Below are positions 1 to 11,797 of a DNA stretch of 64,000 nucleotides, piece after piece (position 1 is the first letter of the stretch; each line of letters opens with the position of its first letter). Under the pieces are notes generated by a model. That model was not told the DNA's origin, ran no database searches, and worked only from the letters and a program-made list of their open reading frames with translations. Both the position numbers and the translations under genes were made by a program. Source of the DNA: Artocarpus heterophyllus (Eukaryota > Streptophyta > Magnoliopsida > Rosales > Moraceae); NCBI GenBank assembly GCA_025403435.1, contig JAJQZP010000235.1:248001-312000 (forward strand). The letters are read 5' to 3'.

Positions 1-40
1 AAAACTGGACCAATTCTAAGGTTTTCCATCTTAGCTGCTA

Positions 41-1871
41 CTAATCTGCTGCCATGAATGGATCCACTTCCCCAAGATCAGCAATCAGGGGTTCGAATTT
101 TTCTGTGTCCTCGTCTTCTTCAGGGAAGTACGTGGGGAATGGAAGCAGCGATATGTCGGGTTTCTTATAGACAGAGTCTTTTACGAAGACAAAGTTTCCT
201 TGGGCACCAGGAATCTATGGAAAAAAGAAAACTTTAGCCCCCAAAACTTTGCAAAACAAAATATGATTCGTCATGTAACTAAAATAGGACTTGCTAGAGG
301 TAAATAAGCTGGAATAAAGCAATACTATAGTTTAATATAATACACAGAAATTTAACACATGCATAATAAAATTTCCACGGTGTACATTTGCTCTCATAAC
401 CAAATAAACCTCCAATGGCAAAAAGAAGAAAAAATCATACTAGCTACCACACAAGTATTTCAGACAGTTGGATGTAGGCACAATTCTTTGTCCAGTTAAG
501 TTCAACAATGTAAGTAGGGGCAGGGAAAGCTTCCTCTATTGATTTGTTACGTTTTGAAGCACTAACTACATGAGCAAGAGAAAGATACCTGGCCTTTCAA
601 CCACATCATATTCCTTGCAGGATCAATCTTGTAAACCCACACATTTTTAACCGTTCTTTGATCCCCGCCCATTCTTCCAGGCATCTTTTTCCCTTTAAAA
701 ACCTGTTCGAACACAAAGTAATTGAAGATAAAACCCAACAGAAAAGAAGCACAGAAACAATGGCCAATAGAAAAAACAAAAACCTTCTTGTTTATATAAG
801 CTAACTCCAAATACATCATTAAACATCCCATTCATCAATTATCCCATACAGGCATTATAAAACCATGTATCAGTTTCTGTGAATGACTCAAGAATCAAAG
901 ATATGAAAGTAACACGAACATTTAGCAGCAATGAACTTAGAAGTTGAACTGACCTTTCCAGGAGCATCTCTCTGACCGGTAGAACCAGGACTTCGATGTG
1001 ATAGTGATGCACCGTGAGAAGCCGGTCCTCCGCTGAATCCGTATTTTTTCATCACACCCTTAACACAGAAAAGAGATATTGGTACGACCGAAGAGCATAA
1101 TCCTTTTCATAACAATTTTTTATAGAATTTCTAAAAGTCGAACGTTCCAAACTCAGAGTGCAACATAAAGTTATTGATAAGGAATAGGTAATTAAAGAAA
1201 AAGAGATTAACCTGAAAACCTTTTCCCTTGGTAATTCCAGTGACATCAACGTATTGACCAGGAACAAAATGGCGAACATCTAAGGAAGTACCGACAGGAA
1301 GAAGTGCGTCTTCAGTGACAGGGAATTCCCTCAATTTCCTTTTCAAAGGAACACCTTGAGCTCTGAAATGACCCACTTCGGGTTTCGTCAAATGTTTCTC
1401 CTTCTTCTGCCCATAACCGATCTAACTACCCAACACAACATAACAAATTCAAACAAATTTGTAAAAATTCCTATAAATTAGCCAAACATACCATAGAAAG
1501 AAGGTAAGAATGAATGAATGAAAATAAACCTGCAAAGCGGTAATGCCTTCCTTTTCAGGAGTCTTGACCTGAGAAACGACATTGTCGTCGACCCAAACGA
1601 TGGTGATTGGAATCCGCTCACCCCACTTGTCCCAGAGAGCTGTCATTCCGCATTTCATGGCGATGAGACCAGTCCGCCTCGAATTCGGAGTCATAACGCC
1701 CGCCTTCGCTTCGATGACTCGATGACTCGTGTCGATGTAGCCGCCGTCGACCAACGCCGTCTCGGCAGCACTGCTGACTCGCCGGAGTAATGAGAAATCA
1801 TGATTATTAGTAGTTGGATTAAGAGAGAGAAGGCGGAGGCGAGATCCCAACCCTCTGGATATGGCGGACAT
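41..1871 (-). CDS. uL3m: Mitochondrial large-subunit ribosomal protein uL3 (L3), 5 exons
   Basis: Core protein of the mitochondrial 50S subunit, binding 23S-type rRNA near the peptidyl-transferase centre. The exons on the minus strand are 1871-1530, 1421-1212, 1058-954, 702-589 and 214-41. All introns are GT-AG and fall between codons, giving 945 nt and 314 aa ending at TAG (41-43). The start is the ATG at 1869-1871, since upstream in-frame codons give no better ATG. Residues 1-50 are Ser/Arg/Leu-rich and acidic-poor, like a mitochondrial presequence. The L3 core follows, with [18 protein letters not shown], then the conserved loop [20 protein letters not shown] (spanning the exon 2/3 join), [15 protein letters not shown], and [19 protein letters not shown]. 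The C-terminus ...[11 protein letters not shown] is typical of plant mitochondrial rather than plastid L3. Length and domain order look complete, and positions 1-40 are 3' UTR. Family assignment is from remembered motifs; exon borders are inferred. Confidence 0.93.
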
Positions 1872-1929
1872 GGCTTCCTTCCCTTTGGTTGCGACTTGCG
1901 GGGCACACAACAAAATGGGGCCTTCGGGT

Positions 1930-1938
1930 TTAGGGTTT
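1930..1938 (-). promoter_or_regulatory. telo-box (AAACCCTAA) upstream of uL3m
   Basis: On the minus strand this reads AAACCCTAA, 59 bases upstream of the uL3m ATG, within a run of related AAACCTAAAACCC sequence. Telo-boxes near the transcription start are a known feature of plant ribosomal-protein genes. Function here is inferred from sequence and position. Confidence 0.5.
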
Positions 1939-1949
1939 TAGGTTTTAGC

Positions 1950-2740
1950 GTCTCTTTTCTTTTCTTTATTTATTCGCTAAAGTTTACAACTTTGACGTCG
2001 TTTTTCTGACATGATTTTATTGAAACCGACATTTAGAAATCTTTTTCTTATTATTATTATAATTATTTTTAAAGGTTTCTTCTTCTTTTTTTTCAGCCGT
2101 TCATCAAACTTGCGTTATATATTTTGTACTTACATTTGATAAACAAATTACGTATACAATTCTATATTATCCTACAGCAAAGCAAAGGGTAAAAATATCA
2201 ATATCAAAAAAAATATCAACACTTAAATTTTTTAAAAATATCTATAAAAGTATTAATATTGATAAAAATTAGTGTAAAATATAAAAAGTTATTTTAAACC
2301 ATTTTATTTTTAAATGAGATTTTAAGAAACTTTAAAATTGTTTATAATACATAATTTAAATAAATTTTTTAACCAAATTACTAAGTATGTGATGAATATA
2401 AATAGTAAAAAATAATCATAATATGATAAATGATAACCATATGATCTCAAATTGAGTAAAATTAGTTAAAAGTTAACTAATATAAGTACTTTTATACCTA
2501 TAATTTCATACAAGATAAGAAAATCTTAATATCAAAAAGAGCTTTGAGGAGATTCTAGGAGCTTCTAAGGAAACGAATAATAAAGTTAAAGACAAAGAAG
2601 AAATAATACCAAAGAATCTTTAGAGGTCGTTATTGAAAGAAATTAGAGGTCAATCATGATTGCTAGTGACTCTAAGATTGAAGTTGATATTTTGAATCAT
2701 TTATCCCAGTATACAAAATAAATTAAAAATTAGATTACAG
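1950..2740. other. AT-rich intergenic DNA, no gene seen
   Basis: Very AT-rich sequence upstream of uL3m. The stretch around 2190-2290, with repeated AAATATCAATAT-like words, resembles part of the inverted-repeat family next to it. I see no coding frame or RNA gene. Confidence 0.6.
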
Positions 2741-2750
2741 CTATAAAAAA

Positions 2751-2996
2751 TAAATTTATGAAAGACTACATTAAAAAAAAGTGAATAAGAATAACTTGAA
2801 TTTTACATTTCAAAGTAATTTAAAAAATTATACATAAAGTTTGAATATTTTGTTGATTTTTTTGCCAATATTTTCACAAAAAAATTTGTAAAATTTTTGA
2901 ATATTTTGTCATTTTATATTATAATTTTTAGGGAAATATCAAAAGATCAATACCCGTAGGAATTTTCATGGAAATTTTTAGATATTTTGTGAAAAG
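2751..2996 (+). repeat. Left arm of a ~245-bp inverted-repeat pair
   Basis: This stretch matches, in reverse complement and with scattered mismatches, positions 4921-5167. Shared words in order include AAATTTATGAAA, GTGAATAA.AATAACTTGAATTTTA, AGTAATTTAAAAA, AAAGTTTGAATATTTT.TTGATTTTTTT and ATATTTTGTCATTTTATA. The arms are about 1.9 kb apart. They may be two copies of one dispersed element inserted in opposite directions, or ends of a foldback element. No coding capacity is visible. Confidence 0.75.
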
Positions 2997-3341
2997 AATA
3001 CGACACCCCTATTTCCATATCAGTACTTCGAAAATACGAAAATATCACCAGAAATGTAGTGGATATGTAGATTTTTCAATCTTTGCCTATAACAACACAT
3101 TATAATTTTAACAAGAATAAAAAAAGACTCAAAATATCCTTAAAATAAAAAAGAAAAAAAGTTGAGACATTTTCAATCTTGTCAAATGTGAAAAAAAATC
3201 TAGTTGGTTACCTTTTTAATGTTTTTATTTTTTATTTTTATATTGATGCCATCAAACGCTTATTCAACCCCAATATAAAATTTTGAATCCAAAGAATCCA
3301 TTAAATTCACGAAATAAACATACCCTTAACATACAATTACC

Positions 3342-3365
3342 GTGTGTGCGTGTGTGTGTGTGTGT
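3342..3365. repeat. (GT)n microsatellite
   Basis: Alternating TG dinucleotides, with one early C, followed by a T run. Confidence 0.9.
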
Positions 3366-4830
3366 TTTTTTTTTAATCTTTATAGACACTTATGTGATGC
3401 ATGTTGTATTTTTGAAAAATGTTAGGAATACCAATTTTAATTTTAAAATGCCTACTAAATTATGAGTTGTCATGTTTTTATCAGTAATGTTTAAAAGATT
3501 GTCACATTAATAAATTGTATCTATCAATAAATTAATGATAACTCATGACTTCGGATAAAAAATGAGATTAAAGTTGGTATTCTTAGTATTATTCTGTATT
3601 TTTATATCATTGAATTTAATATTTCAAACATTTTTGCCCCAAAAAACACCTATAACCTTCGTATCAATTTGTTGGTATGCATATCTAGAAAAGATTTATG
3701 GTTGAGTGTATAGTTGTTGTTGTGGTCACAATACACTGTTACACAGGAAGGTCTTGGGAAATATCTTGAGTTCTAAAAATATTAGAGGAGAATGGCACCG
3801 AAAGGAACAAGATATAGATAAGCATAATCTTAAATTCCTATTATCTAATATTTTATTCCTTACTTTCATTCCGAGTGTGTCTGAAAGGAAGAAGTAATGC
3901 AGTTATTTTGGTCGTCATTCTCGCGTTGATTTGTTTTCCTAAGTGGAGAGACCAAACTGCACCCTCTAATGCTCTGCTTTTATCAATTCTGAAAAAAGAT
4001 CGTCAAGCAATTGTTGTTTTCCTCTTTTGGTGTTGTCAACATCGCCATTAAAAAGGAACAAGATTTTTGCAAGCTGAGCAGACGATGGGGTGCACTGTAG
4101 TGCCAGTGCTACAGCAAACTTTAAGAGAGAGAGAGAGAGAGGAATAAGTGAGCAAACTTTATAGTGGACTGAAGTTGAAAAAAAGTGACCCAACACTCAT
4201 GCGGCATTTGCCAAGTGTGCTACTTTATATGGTTCCTCATTGGGCAAACATTGGTATCTAACATATGCGATTCTGAAAATCTACTACATAGATATGCTCA
4301 GAAACAGATTTTTATATCTTGCCAGTACACTGCTCAGAAACAGATGCTCGTTTTGGCAGGCATCTTAAGTAACGTGTTCGATTTTGATACCAGCAACAAC
4401 AGACGCTCATGTTTCACCAGTACCGAATAGAATTCTGTGAATTTGGGACTGTACTAAATGTATTTGCTTATTTAGCAAGTACCAGTATATTATATCACGA
4501 GGTCTGATCATTTAATCTAATACTTGCTTGTTTTGACAAACAACATACTAAATTAGATATTGGTAAAATGATTTCCAGGGAGTAATAGTGTATGTCATTA
4601 CAGGTGATTATTATTACACAATATCAACCAATAATGAATTCACGTGTCAACTATGCCATTGGCCATTAATATTGGCATGAGGGTGCACTACGGTTCTTAC
4701 CCATGCTCATTTCTAATTGGCTAAAAAACCAACAGTGATGATCACACCGTTGGTTGGTGATATTCTTTGGAGCATGAGCTTCAGCAGCTGTTGTATTATG
4801 TTGTACAATATTCTGTGAAGAATTATTTTG
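3366..4830. other. Intergenic spacer between the inverted-repeat arms
   Basis: AT-rich sequence with a short (GA)n tract at about 4124-4141. The only frames are short and show no recognisable protein. Nothing else is supported. Confidence 0.5.
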
Positions 4831-4834
4831 ATTG

Positions 4835-4925
4835 TTAGAGGTGAAAATAAAGTCTCACATTAGCAATAAATGAGAGCTATGATGGGTTTATAAAGGAGTG
4901 GACTAACAAGATAACTCTTTCCTTA
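4835..4925 (+). repeat. LTR-end-like fragment (TGTTAGAGG...)
   Basis: Begins TGTTAGAGG and continues with a TCTCACATTAGCAATAAATGAGAGC-type stretch followed by GGGTTTATAAAGGAGTGGACTAA. This layout is common at the start of small plant LTRs. It runs directly into the right inverted-repeat arm. No partner LTR was found, so it is a fragment at best. Confidence 0.35.
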
Positions 4926-5167
4926 AAATATTCAGAAATTTCCATACAAATTTATGCGGATATTGATATTTTGACAAAAATTATTGATTTCTATAAATAT
5001 TGTAGTATAAAATGACAAAATATCCAAAAATTTTATGAAAATTTTTACAAAAATATTGGAAAAAAATCAATAAAATATTCAAACTTTATACGTAATTTTT
5101 AAATTACTTTAAAATATAAAATTCAAGTTATTTTTATTCACTTTTCAATATAGTATTTCATAAATTT
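4921..5167 (-). repeat. Right arm of the ~245-bp inverted-repeat pair
   Basis: Reverse complement of 2751-2996, with about the same length and mostly single-base differences. See the left arm for the shared words. Confidence 0.75.
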
Positions 5168-5202
5168 GTTTTTCAATGCTAGAAATCCAAGTTTTTTACT
5201 TT

Positions 5203-5588
5203 AGGGTGAATTGCTCTAATAGTCCCAATCTTCATGAAAGTGAACATTTGGTTCTAACCTTTTATTTTTGTTTTATCACTTTTATTTTTATTTTATCAAT
5301 CCTCAACCTTTGATTTTAGTTGCTGAGGGACCAATGTAACGGTAAAACAATTAATTTTGGACCGTAAATAGGTACAAATTGGTCTTCAAAGTTATCAAAA
5401 AAATGACAAATTGATCCCAAAGTTATCAAAAATATGACAATTGGTTCCCAAAATTAACGGTTTAACATTAAATTGGTTCATCAGCAACTAAAATGAAAGG
5501 TTAGGACTAATAAATCAAAAATATAATATTGGGGACTAAAATCACACTTTCATGAAAGGTTAGAGAACTAACGTAGCAATTCACCCTT
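5203..5588. mobile_element. MITE-like element with terminal inverted repeats
   Basis: About 386 bp with imperfect terminal inverted repeats: AGGGTGAATTGCT at the left end and AGCAATTCACCCT at the right end. Internal inverted words (CTTTCATGAAAGG-like near both ends; TTGCTGAGGGACCAA / TTGGTTCATCAGCAA) extend the symmetry. There is no coding frame. It looks like a non-autonomous DNA transposon. A target duplication is not clear, so the superfamily is not assigned. Confidence 0.6.
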
Positions 5589-5703
5589 TATGGAACGTAG
5601 GCATCACCAACTCATCATGGTGCGTACTTCTCCGCCTCCTTTGGCAATATTCCCATATTAACTAAACCAAGGTATCCATGTATTCTTGCATCATCTCTTA
5701 ACC

Positions 5704-5988
5704 TCAAGCGTCATTAGGAGATAAATGCTCTCCCACTATTTCATTTTTTATATCATCACCACCATCGTCATCAAACTCGTTGTTCCCTTGTTGTAACACT
5801 AACACCAGAACACCAGCCTCATTGAAATGCCGTAAAAGCCTGTCATCTTCCCTCTCTAATTTGTCATCCCTATCCTCCTTGCCAGTACATATTTTGATGA
5901 AATTAGGGGATCTACATGCTGAAGATTGCAACAACGAAGGAGATGTAGTTTTTGAGGCTCGAGCACGAGGCGTTAAAACAGGCGCCAT
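5704..5988 (-). CDS. Uncharacterised 94-codon ORF, doubtful
   Basis: Counting from the ATG at 5986-5988, the product starts MAPVLTPRARASK. It has a charged middle (KEDRDDKLEREDDRLLRHF) and an acidic, Asp/Glu/Asn-rich C-terminus ending at TAA-proximal DNA. I do not recognise the protein. No splice partners were found, and it lies beside repeats. It may be an exon fragment of a decayed gene or chance. The acidic, non-AT-biased composition is the only reason to list it. Confidence 0.2.
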   Translation of the reverse strand: MAPVLTPRARASKTTSPSLLQSSACRSPNFIKICTGKEDRDDKLEREDDRLLRHFNEAGVLVLVLQQGNNEFDDDGGDDIKNEIVGEHLSPNDA

Positions 5989-6829
5989 CTCATCAATCGT
6001 AGCCAATAATGGGTTAATGGCTAAGAAGGAGGAGCGACAGAGCAAAGAGATCAGATCGACAAGAGGAGCAACAGAGAGAAAGATATGAGCATTACGGTTA
6101 CAATAGTGAGCAAAAAGAGGAATTATGATTTTTTCCCATGGATTAAGGACAAAGGAATTATGGCTCGATCCAGGGTTTGATCAAAGATAAAAAAAAACTA
6201 GTGTTACAGGTTCATGATAATGTACCATTGATGAGTGGTGTGATTTGATTCGACAGAGGAATACCCATGGAGAAGCTGGTTGAGGTGGAGAGGCTAAAGA
6301 GATAGGAGGCATGAGGAGGAGAGTCGAGTTTGAAACTAGGGTTGGAACCGAATATATTAGAGATTAGCTAATTTGACCGTTGGGCCTCAAATCTCAGTTT
6401 GGATTGAGATTGGGCTAAACATTGATCTCGGTTTACTTCAATTTGGACCCTGACTGATCGGTTCTAACTGGGTCTTCCAAATACCCTATACAAATTATGG
6501 GTCAAACTCATATTTTTTGTTTAAACTCCAAACAATGGTTTCAACTAATTTTAATTCTAACCAACAATTATACATATTTCCTAAACAATGGTTACAACTA
6601 CAACTTATTGTTCTAACTTATATTTTCGTTTTCAAGCATTATTGGTTCTAATTGATAGTTCAAATTGTTCTTCCAAATGGAGGTTAGTGTTTTCTCATGG
6701 CTTATGTTTGGTGTTTTGATGATCCTTTACACTATCAACTGTAACTTCTATATTTATTATCGATTTTTTTATTGTCTCTTTGGTAAATAAGAATGGTATT
6801 TGCAGACCCATTTTCTAATGTATATTGTA

Positions 6830-7143
6830 TAGAGGTGTCAATTTGGGTTGCCCGGCCCATACAGGGCAAAAGAAAAAATTGGGTCAATTGGTTAATGAAA
6901 AGGAAGTCCCAGCCTTGCTCAAAGCCCACAAGGGCCTATGGCTCGGGCCACACGAATGTTCATAAAGGAATTAAAAAATAAAAAAAATATCTCATTGGGC
7001 TGGGCCGGGTAGACTCGATCCTAGTTTAGGCCTAATTTTTCAGCCTAGCCAGGCTCGAGGATTGGGCCAGGCCAGCCCAGCCCAAGCCAAAAGAGACAGG
7101 CCATAGGCTGACCTATTTAGCTAGGCCCAAATTGACAGTTCTA
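6830..7143. mobile_element. GC-rich non-autonomous DNA transposon (hAT-like)
   Basis: About 314 bp with inverted ends: GTGTCAATTTGGGTTG at the left and CCCAAATTGACAG at the right. The interior is rich in GGGCC/GGCCC words (GGGCTGGGCCGGG, GGCCAGGCCAGCCCAGCCC) and stands out from the AT-rich surroundings. Plant hAT-type non-autonomous repeats commonly have this composition and end sequence. No 8-bp target duplication is evident, so the superfamily is inferred. Confidence 0.5.
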
Positions 7144-7149
7144 ATAGTG

Positions 7150-8555
7150 TGTTTTAGCAATGTTAGTTTCAATCAAAATTCTTTGTTGCTACAATACAAA
7201 GCTCTCACATTTTGCAGTGATTTTAACCAATATTGGTTCAGACTACACTCTCTAAATACTCTATTATAGAAAAGAATAGTATTCTGGTGCCATCATTTAT
7301 GCTTTTGTTGCTATAAATTTGCATTTTTTTAATTTAAAAAGTGTTTCCATGAACGTGTATACAATGGCGGTCCTTATAATTTGATTGTTATACTTGTTGT
7401 AGCTTGTCATATGGCAAGTGAGCGGGAATTTGTATGTAGTTTCCTTCTAGGTACCACTTTTGAACTCTACTTATTCATCTATGTTACTTTGTTGCATGAG
7501 TATTTACTAGCCATTGGCTCTGACAATATTGCTAGGGAGAGTTAGAGTGAAAAGTAGAGATGAAACAGATGTGGGGGTATTTTAGGGTTCTAAACTCAAT
7601 TTGTCATGATGTGAATCTAATATCTCGTGATATGTTATTGACTACATATTTTGAAAACATATATTATATTTACTAATTTAAATCCTAATTATGCCATTAG
7701 TTGTAATTTAAACCTTGATATAACATTTACTTTGATTTACAACAAATAGTAAATTTTGTGAAAAAAAAAATATAGATATCATATTTAAAAATAATTAAAG
7801 AAAACTTTTTCAAACTCTTGATTCTACCCCTCAACAAAAGTTGTAGAGGCATTGGAAAAGATGAGTCTCTCAATTTCAGTGGAGTTGTATAGGCGATCGA
7901 CTCTCTTTCACGATCGACAGCTTCACGATTGTGGACTTTGTCTTATTTGTGAGTTTGGCATCACAATCTCACTGATGGCTGTTGTCTTCTCCACGCTTTT
8001 CACAACAACATCGCCTTTCGATCTCCTATGGCAAATTTACATGTTTCTCTAGTGACAGGCATTGATGAATGCATGTTCTTTCTCTTGCTCTCTACTCTAT
8101 CCAACCTTAGTGGAGCTGTCGTCGTATTGATGAACTTGCAACTAAAATCTCATGCTTACTACGGAGAAGATGTTGAAGACACCAGTGAACTCATGCTCGC
8201 GATAAATGTGATGTTCGATATTCTCACATACTTGTTGACCAATGCATTGCATGATTTCATGACATTAATTGCATTATATAATGTTTCATGATCATTTGAG
8301 ATGTGTTTGATTATATTAATAGCATATGTCATTTTCAAAAGCTTGTTTCATATAATTTTATTTGAATGTATAGCTAAATGACTTAGAATTTCCTAAAAAT
8401 AGATATGATTTAGAAAAAAATGAAAAGTGAATTCTAATGGTGTTTGATATACAATTATAATGGATGAGTTGAAATTAAGAGTTTAGTGATGGTTTTAACG
8501 CTATTTATGCTAAAAATGCCATTTTATGTGAAGTGAAATCATGAATGTGTTTGGA
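7150..8555. other. Intergenic DNA, no gene seen
   Basis: Two short plus-strand frames (about 7858-8052 and 8028-8291) encode hydrophobic, low-information peptides that I do not recognise, and there are no splice sites that extend them. I see no RNA gene. Confidence 0.5.
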
Positions 8556-8560
8556 ATAAT

Positions 8561-9542
8561 TATAACGCCTCTATATGGGGGTTAACAGTTTTTAATGAAA
8601 TAAAATAAAAATCAGAAATAAAAGTAAAACCTTAAAAATAAAGTTGCTCGGGACTTAAATGAAAACTCTCAAATCAAAAATAAAAATATAAATGACGATT
8701 AAACCACAGTTTAATGTAGCACCTTAAATTTAATAATATAAAACTGTCATCATCATTTCAACCCTCAACGCATTTTAATACAGTCACAGAAAGTAACAAT
8801 TAATGCTTACATTATCATGAAGAACATTCTTAGCAATTGAAGCAGTCCCAACGTAATATAGCTACATAGCTTCCTCAACTATTTTTCTCGTAGCCACCTC
8901 ACACTTAGTGAGTCTTGAAAAGATAAAAATATAAAGGAATGAGCGACAATATGCTCAGTAGAGAAAACCATTACTCACCATTAGGTTTTTATCATTACCA
9001 CATTAAAACCTGCATGGTTAGTTAATACTCATCATTATCCAGATTATGAGATTTATTATAATCATATTCCGTGGATACCATAGTTAATCATTACCAAATT
9101 TCATACATATATATATATACAAATGTTACAGTTCATCATTATTCCTAAATACTTACATTCAATAGAGTATCACTCAACTCATCGAAACCTAAATGGGCAC
9201 GCTTGATCACCCTCTAAATATTCCAAGGGAGTTCCAGTGAGGGGACATCAAGCCCCGAGGACCCAAGTCGATTCCTGTATAGTGTGTTCTGGGACTTTTA
9301 ACCCAAGGAAGCGTCATCACCTTCCCCCTATTTTACCTTTTAGGGTATTCATGCCCAAGGACGTAACCGCCATCCTCTTCACGTCTCACCATTTCTCTAT
9401 ATTCAATCATTATTAATAGAGTTAGTTTTCCTAACCATGCTTCTCAATTTATAACATGTGTCAATTCATTATGTTCCTCGCCGTACAATACAAGACGAGT
9501 CCATGTCATAGTTTCATATGTGATACTCATATAATAGCAGTT

Positions 9543-9582
<40 letters not shown>

Positions 9583-11043
9583 TGCCGTAAAACAATCAAT
9601 TTTAATTCCAGAAAACCTCATAAAAGATGAGTAATAGAATCTCTATCTTCCAAGCTTATCAACAATCTTTAAATCCCAGAATCAATTAACGTTAGCTCCA
9701 CACTCCCTTGATCCTAAGGCGTGCATAAGGACAATTAAAACTAAAGCACAACATACAACCACATTCATAAATAAATCATGTGTAAATCCATCTTATTAGT
9801 GTGTCATTAAAGCCTTTATGCAAATCTTTTTTTTAAATACCACAGTAAACAATTTTTGTCTTAACACAATATAAAATTAAACAAGTAATCTATATGTTTT
9901 AGTCCCTAATAAGATTCATCAATCACTTAGGATAATATTGGAAAGGTTGCAAGACCTTAATGAATTAGGTGGTGAGCAAAGATGGGTTCTTGGTTCAGGT
10001 TAGCAGCTGGTATACCATGACAAACTGGCAGGTTTACTAGTTTTCAATCTAAAAATTGAAAATTCATAGAAAATAAAATACAACTCCGATTTAGGTTTAT
10101 GATAGCTCGTTAGAAAGCTTAGGATGTCTACTTTTTAAATATGCAAACCAATTTATAAAATTCATTTTAATTTAATCCCAGAATTTTAAGAAATAGCCAC
10201 TGGCATAGAGGTATTATAAAGTTTATGGAATGTCAAATTTTTCTTTAACCCAAAACATATTATCCTTGTTCAAAATCTTAAAACCATTCCAAAATATGCA
10301 GCTTGCATTATATAATCACAATAAACATATTTTCATGAGTTTTATACCAAAATCATCATCAAACCATATTTCTAGCCTTTTTTTACAAATAAGGGTGAAA
10401 ACATGCTTATGTCAAACTTTCTCATTCAAAACCATAAAATCTAAATTATGCAGCAAAATAAATGAGCAATTTCAAAGTAAAGATGGTAGATAAGACTAGA
10501 TTAATTTTCTAAAATCTTACCTTAAAATCTCATTGAAAACTTTAAGTCATCAATTCAAGAGATTAAAGCTCAAGTTCAACTTTAGCATTGGGACTTTTGA
10601 ATGACATGGAGCTGGGTTTCTCAGGCTTAGAGAGCAGAAGAAGGAAGAAGAAGAAGAGAATGAAAGGAAGACATTTCAAGGAAGAAGGGAAAGATAAGTA
10701 TTGCACAGAGAAAAGAAAATGAATGTATGGTTTTCTTTGTTGAAGGGCCTGATTGAAGGAAAATAACGGGAAGTGGGAGACAAGTAGGTGGAGCATTAAG
10801 TGCATTATGTCTCCTTCAGAGACTTTAGTTCATATAATGCCAAATAGCATTTTAATAATTAATTTGATGTTTCAAGAGCGTTTTAGTAAATTTACTAAAT
10901 AGATATAGAAAAATTTTAGAAAATTTTGAAATAGATATAAATAAATAGGATGAAATAGATTTTAGATGAAATAAATTTTAGTTAGCACACTAATAATTAA
11001 TTTAATTACCATATTACCTATTGAGAAAAAAATGGGTTTCACA
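8561..11043 (-). repeat. 3' LTR of the gypsy-type element (2.48 kb)
   Basis: It aligns in order with the LTR at 57125-59550. Shared landmarks include AAAACCTGCATGGTTAGTT, GAGGGGACATCAAGCCCCGA, CATGCCCAAGGACATAACTG-type words, AAAGATGAGTAATAGAATC and CACACTAATAATTAATT. Its terminal ~124 bp recur at 22604-22727. It ends ...GGTTTCACA, followed by the CT-rich complement of a polypurine tract. Confidence 0.75.
9547..9580. repeat. (AT)n microsatellite
   Basis: About 17 AT units, inside the gypsy-type LTR. Confidence 0.95.
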
Positions 11044-11797
11044 ACTCTACCCTCCTTAAAGAAATTTCGTCCTCAAAATTTTAAATCTAACAATACTAGT
11101 AAGAATCACAATTCCGTAATGATATCTACTTCTGACTCTAAACCGTCAATGTTGTTTGTCCCTAAGTGTATTTTATTGTATCTCCCTTTATTTGCGTGGG
11201 GTATTAACCTTATTTCAATACTAAATACTTCAACAAGAGTATTTCTGACTTGTTCCAAATTCACAACACCGTATTATGGTTTAACATTTTGATCAGAGAA
11301 TACACATGCTAATCATACCATTTTTCAGTCCTTCACTATCCTTGGACTGTGATTTACAATTACATTCAGGATATTATTTGAGAACTTCTACATACTTTAT
11401 TTTTGGTTTCCTTTTCTTTTTGAGTAAGGAAAAGTCAAGGATAGTTGATTCTTATATTTCAACTAATAAACTAAAACATAATCATGAAACATATAATACA
11501 AACACATCTACTCAAAACCATACATTGAATTTATTTTTAGAGATATTAGACAGAATCTCGTAGTTGTAGACAAACTCGACATATTTTTCATTAAACGGCT
11601 ATTCTCATGACACAAACATTCAACCTAAATAATATACTTATATTTCCTATGGAATATCCCCATAACTGACTTTGGTACTTCCACATAATATTAATAGAAT
11701 ATTACACATTACAAACATGATACAGATACGTTTCGAGAGTACAAAGCACTCTGTATACCAATTATCAATATCATGCACGCTTAGAGAATACAAAAAC
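11044..11797 (-). repeat. Internal remnant of the gypsy-type element
   Basis: On the minus strand the sequence next to the LTR reads TTGAGGACGAAATTTCTTTA followed by AGGAGGGTAGAGT, the usual end of a plant Tekay/Del-type gypsy polyprotein plus polypurine tract. Further in I find no open frame with integrase or chromodomain motifs. The remnant is cut by copia A. Confidence 0.5.
11793..11797 (+). repeat. Target-site duplication of copia A (left, AAAAC)
   Basis: AAAAC immediately before the left LTR, repeated immediately after the right LTR at 21428-21432. Confidence 0.85.
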
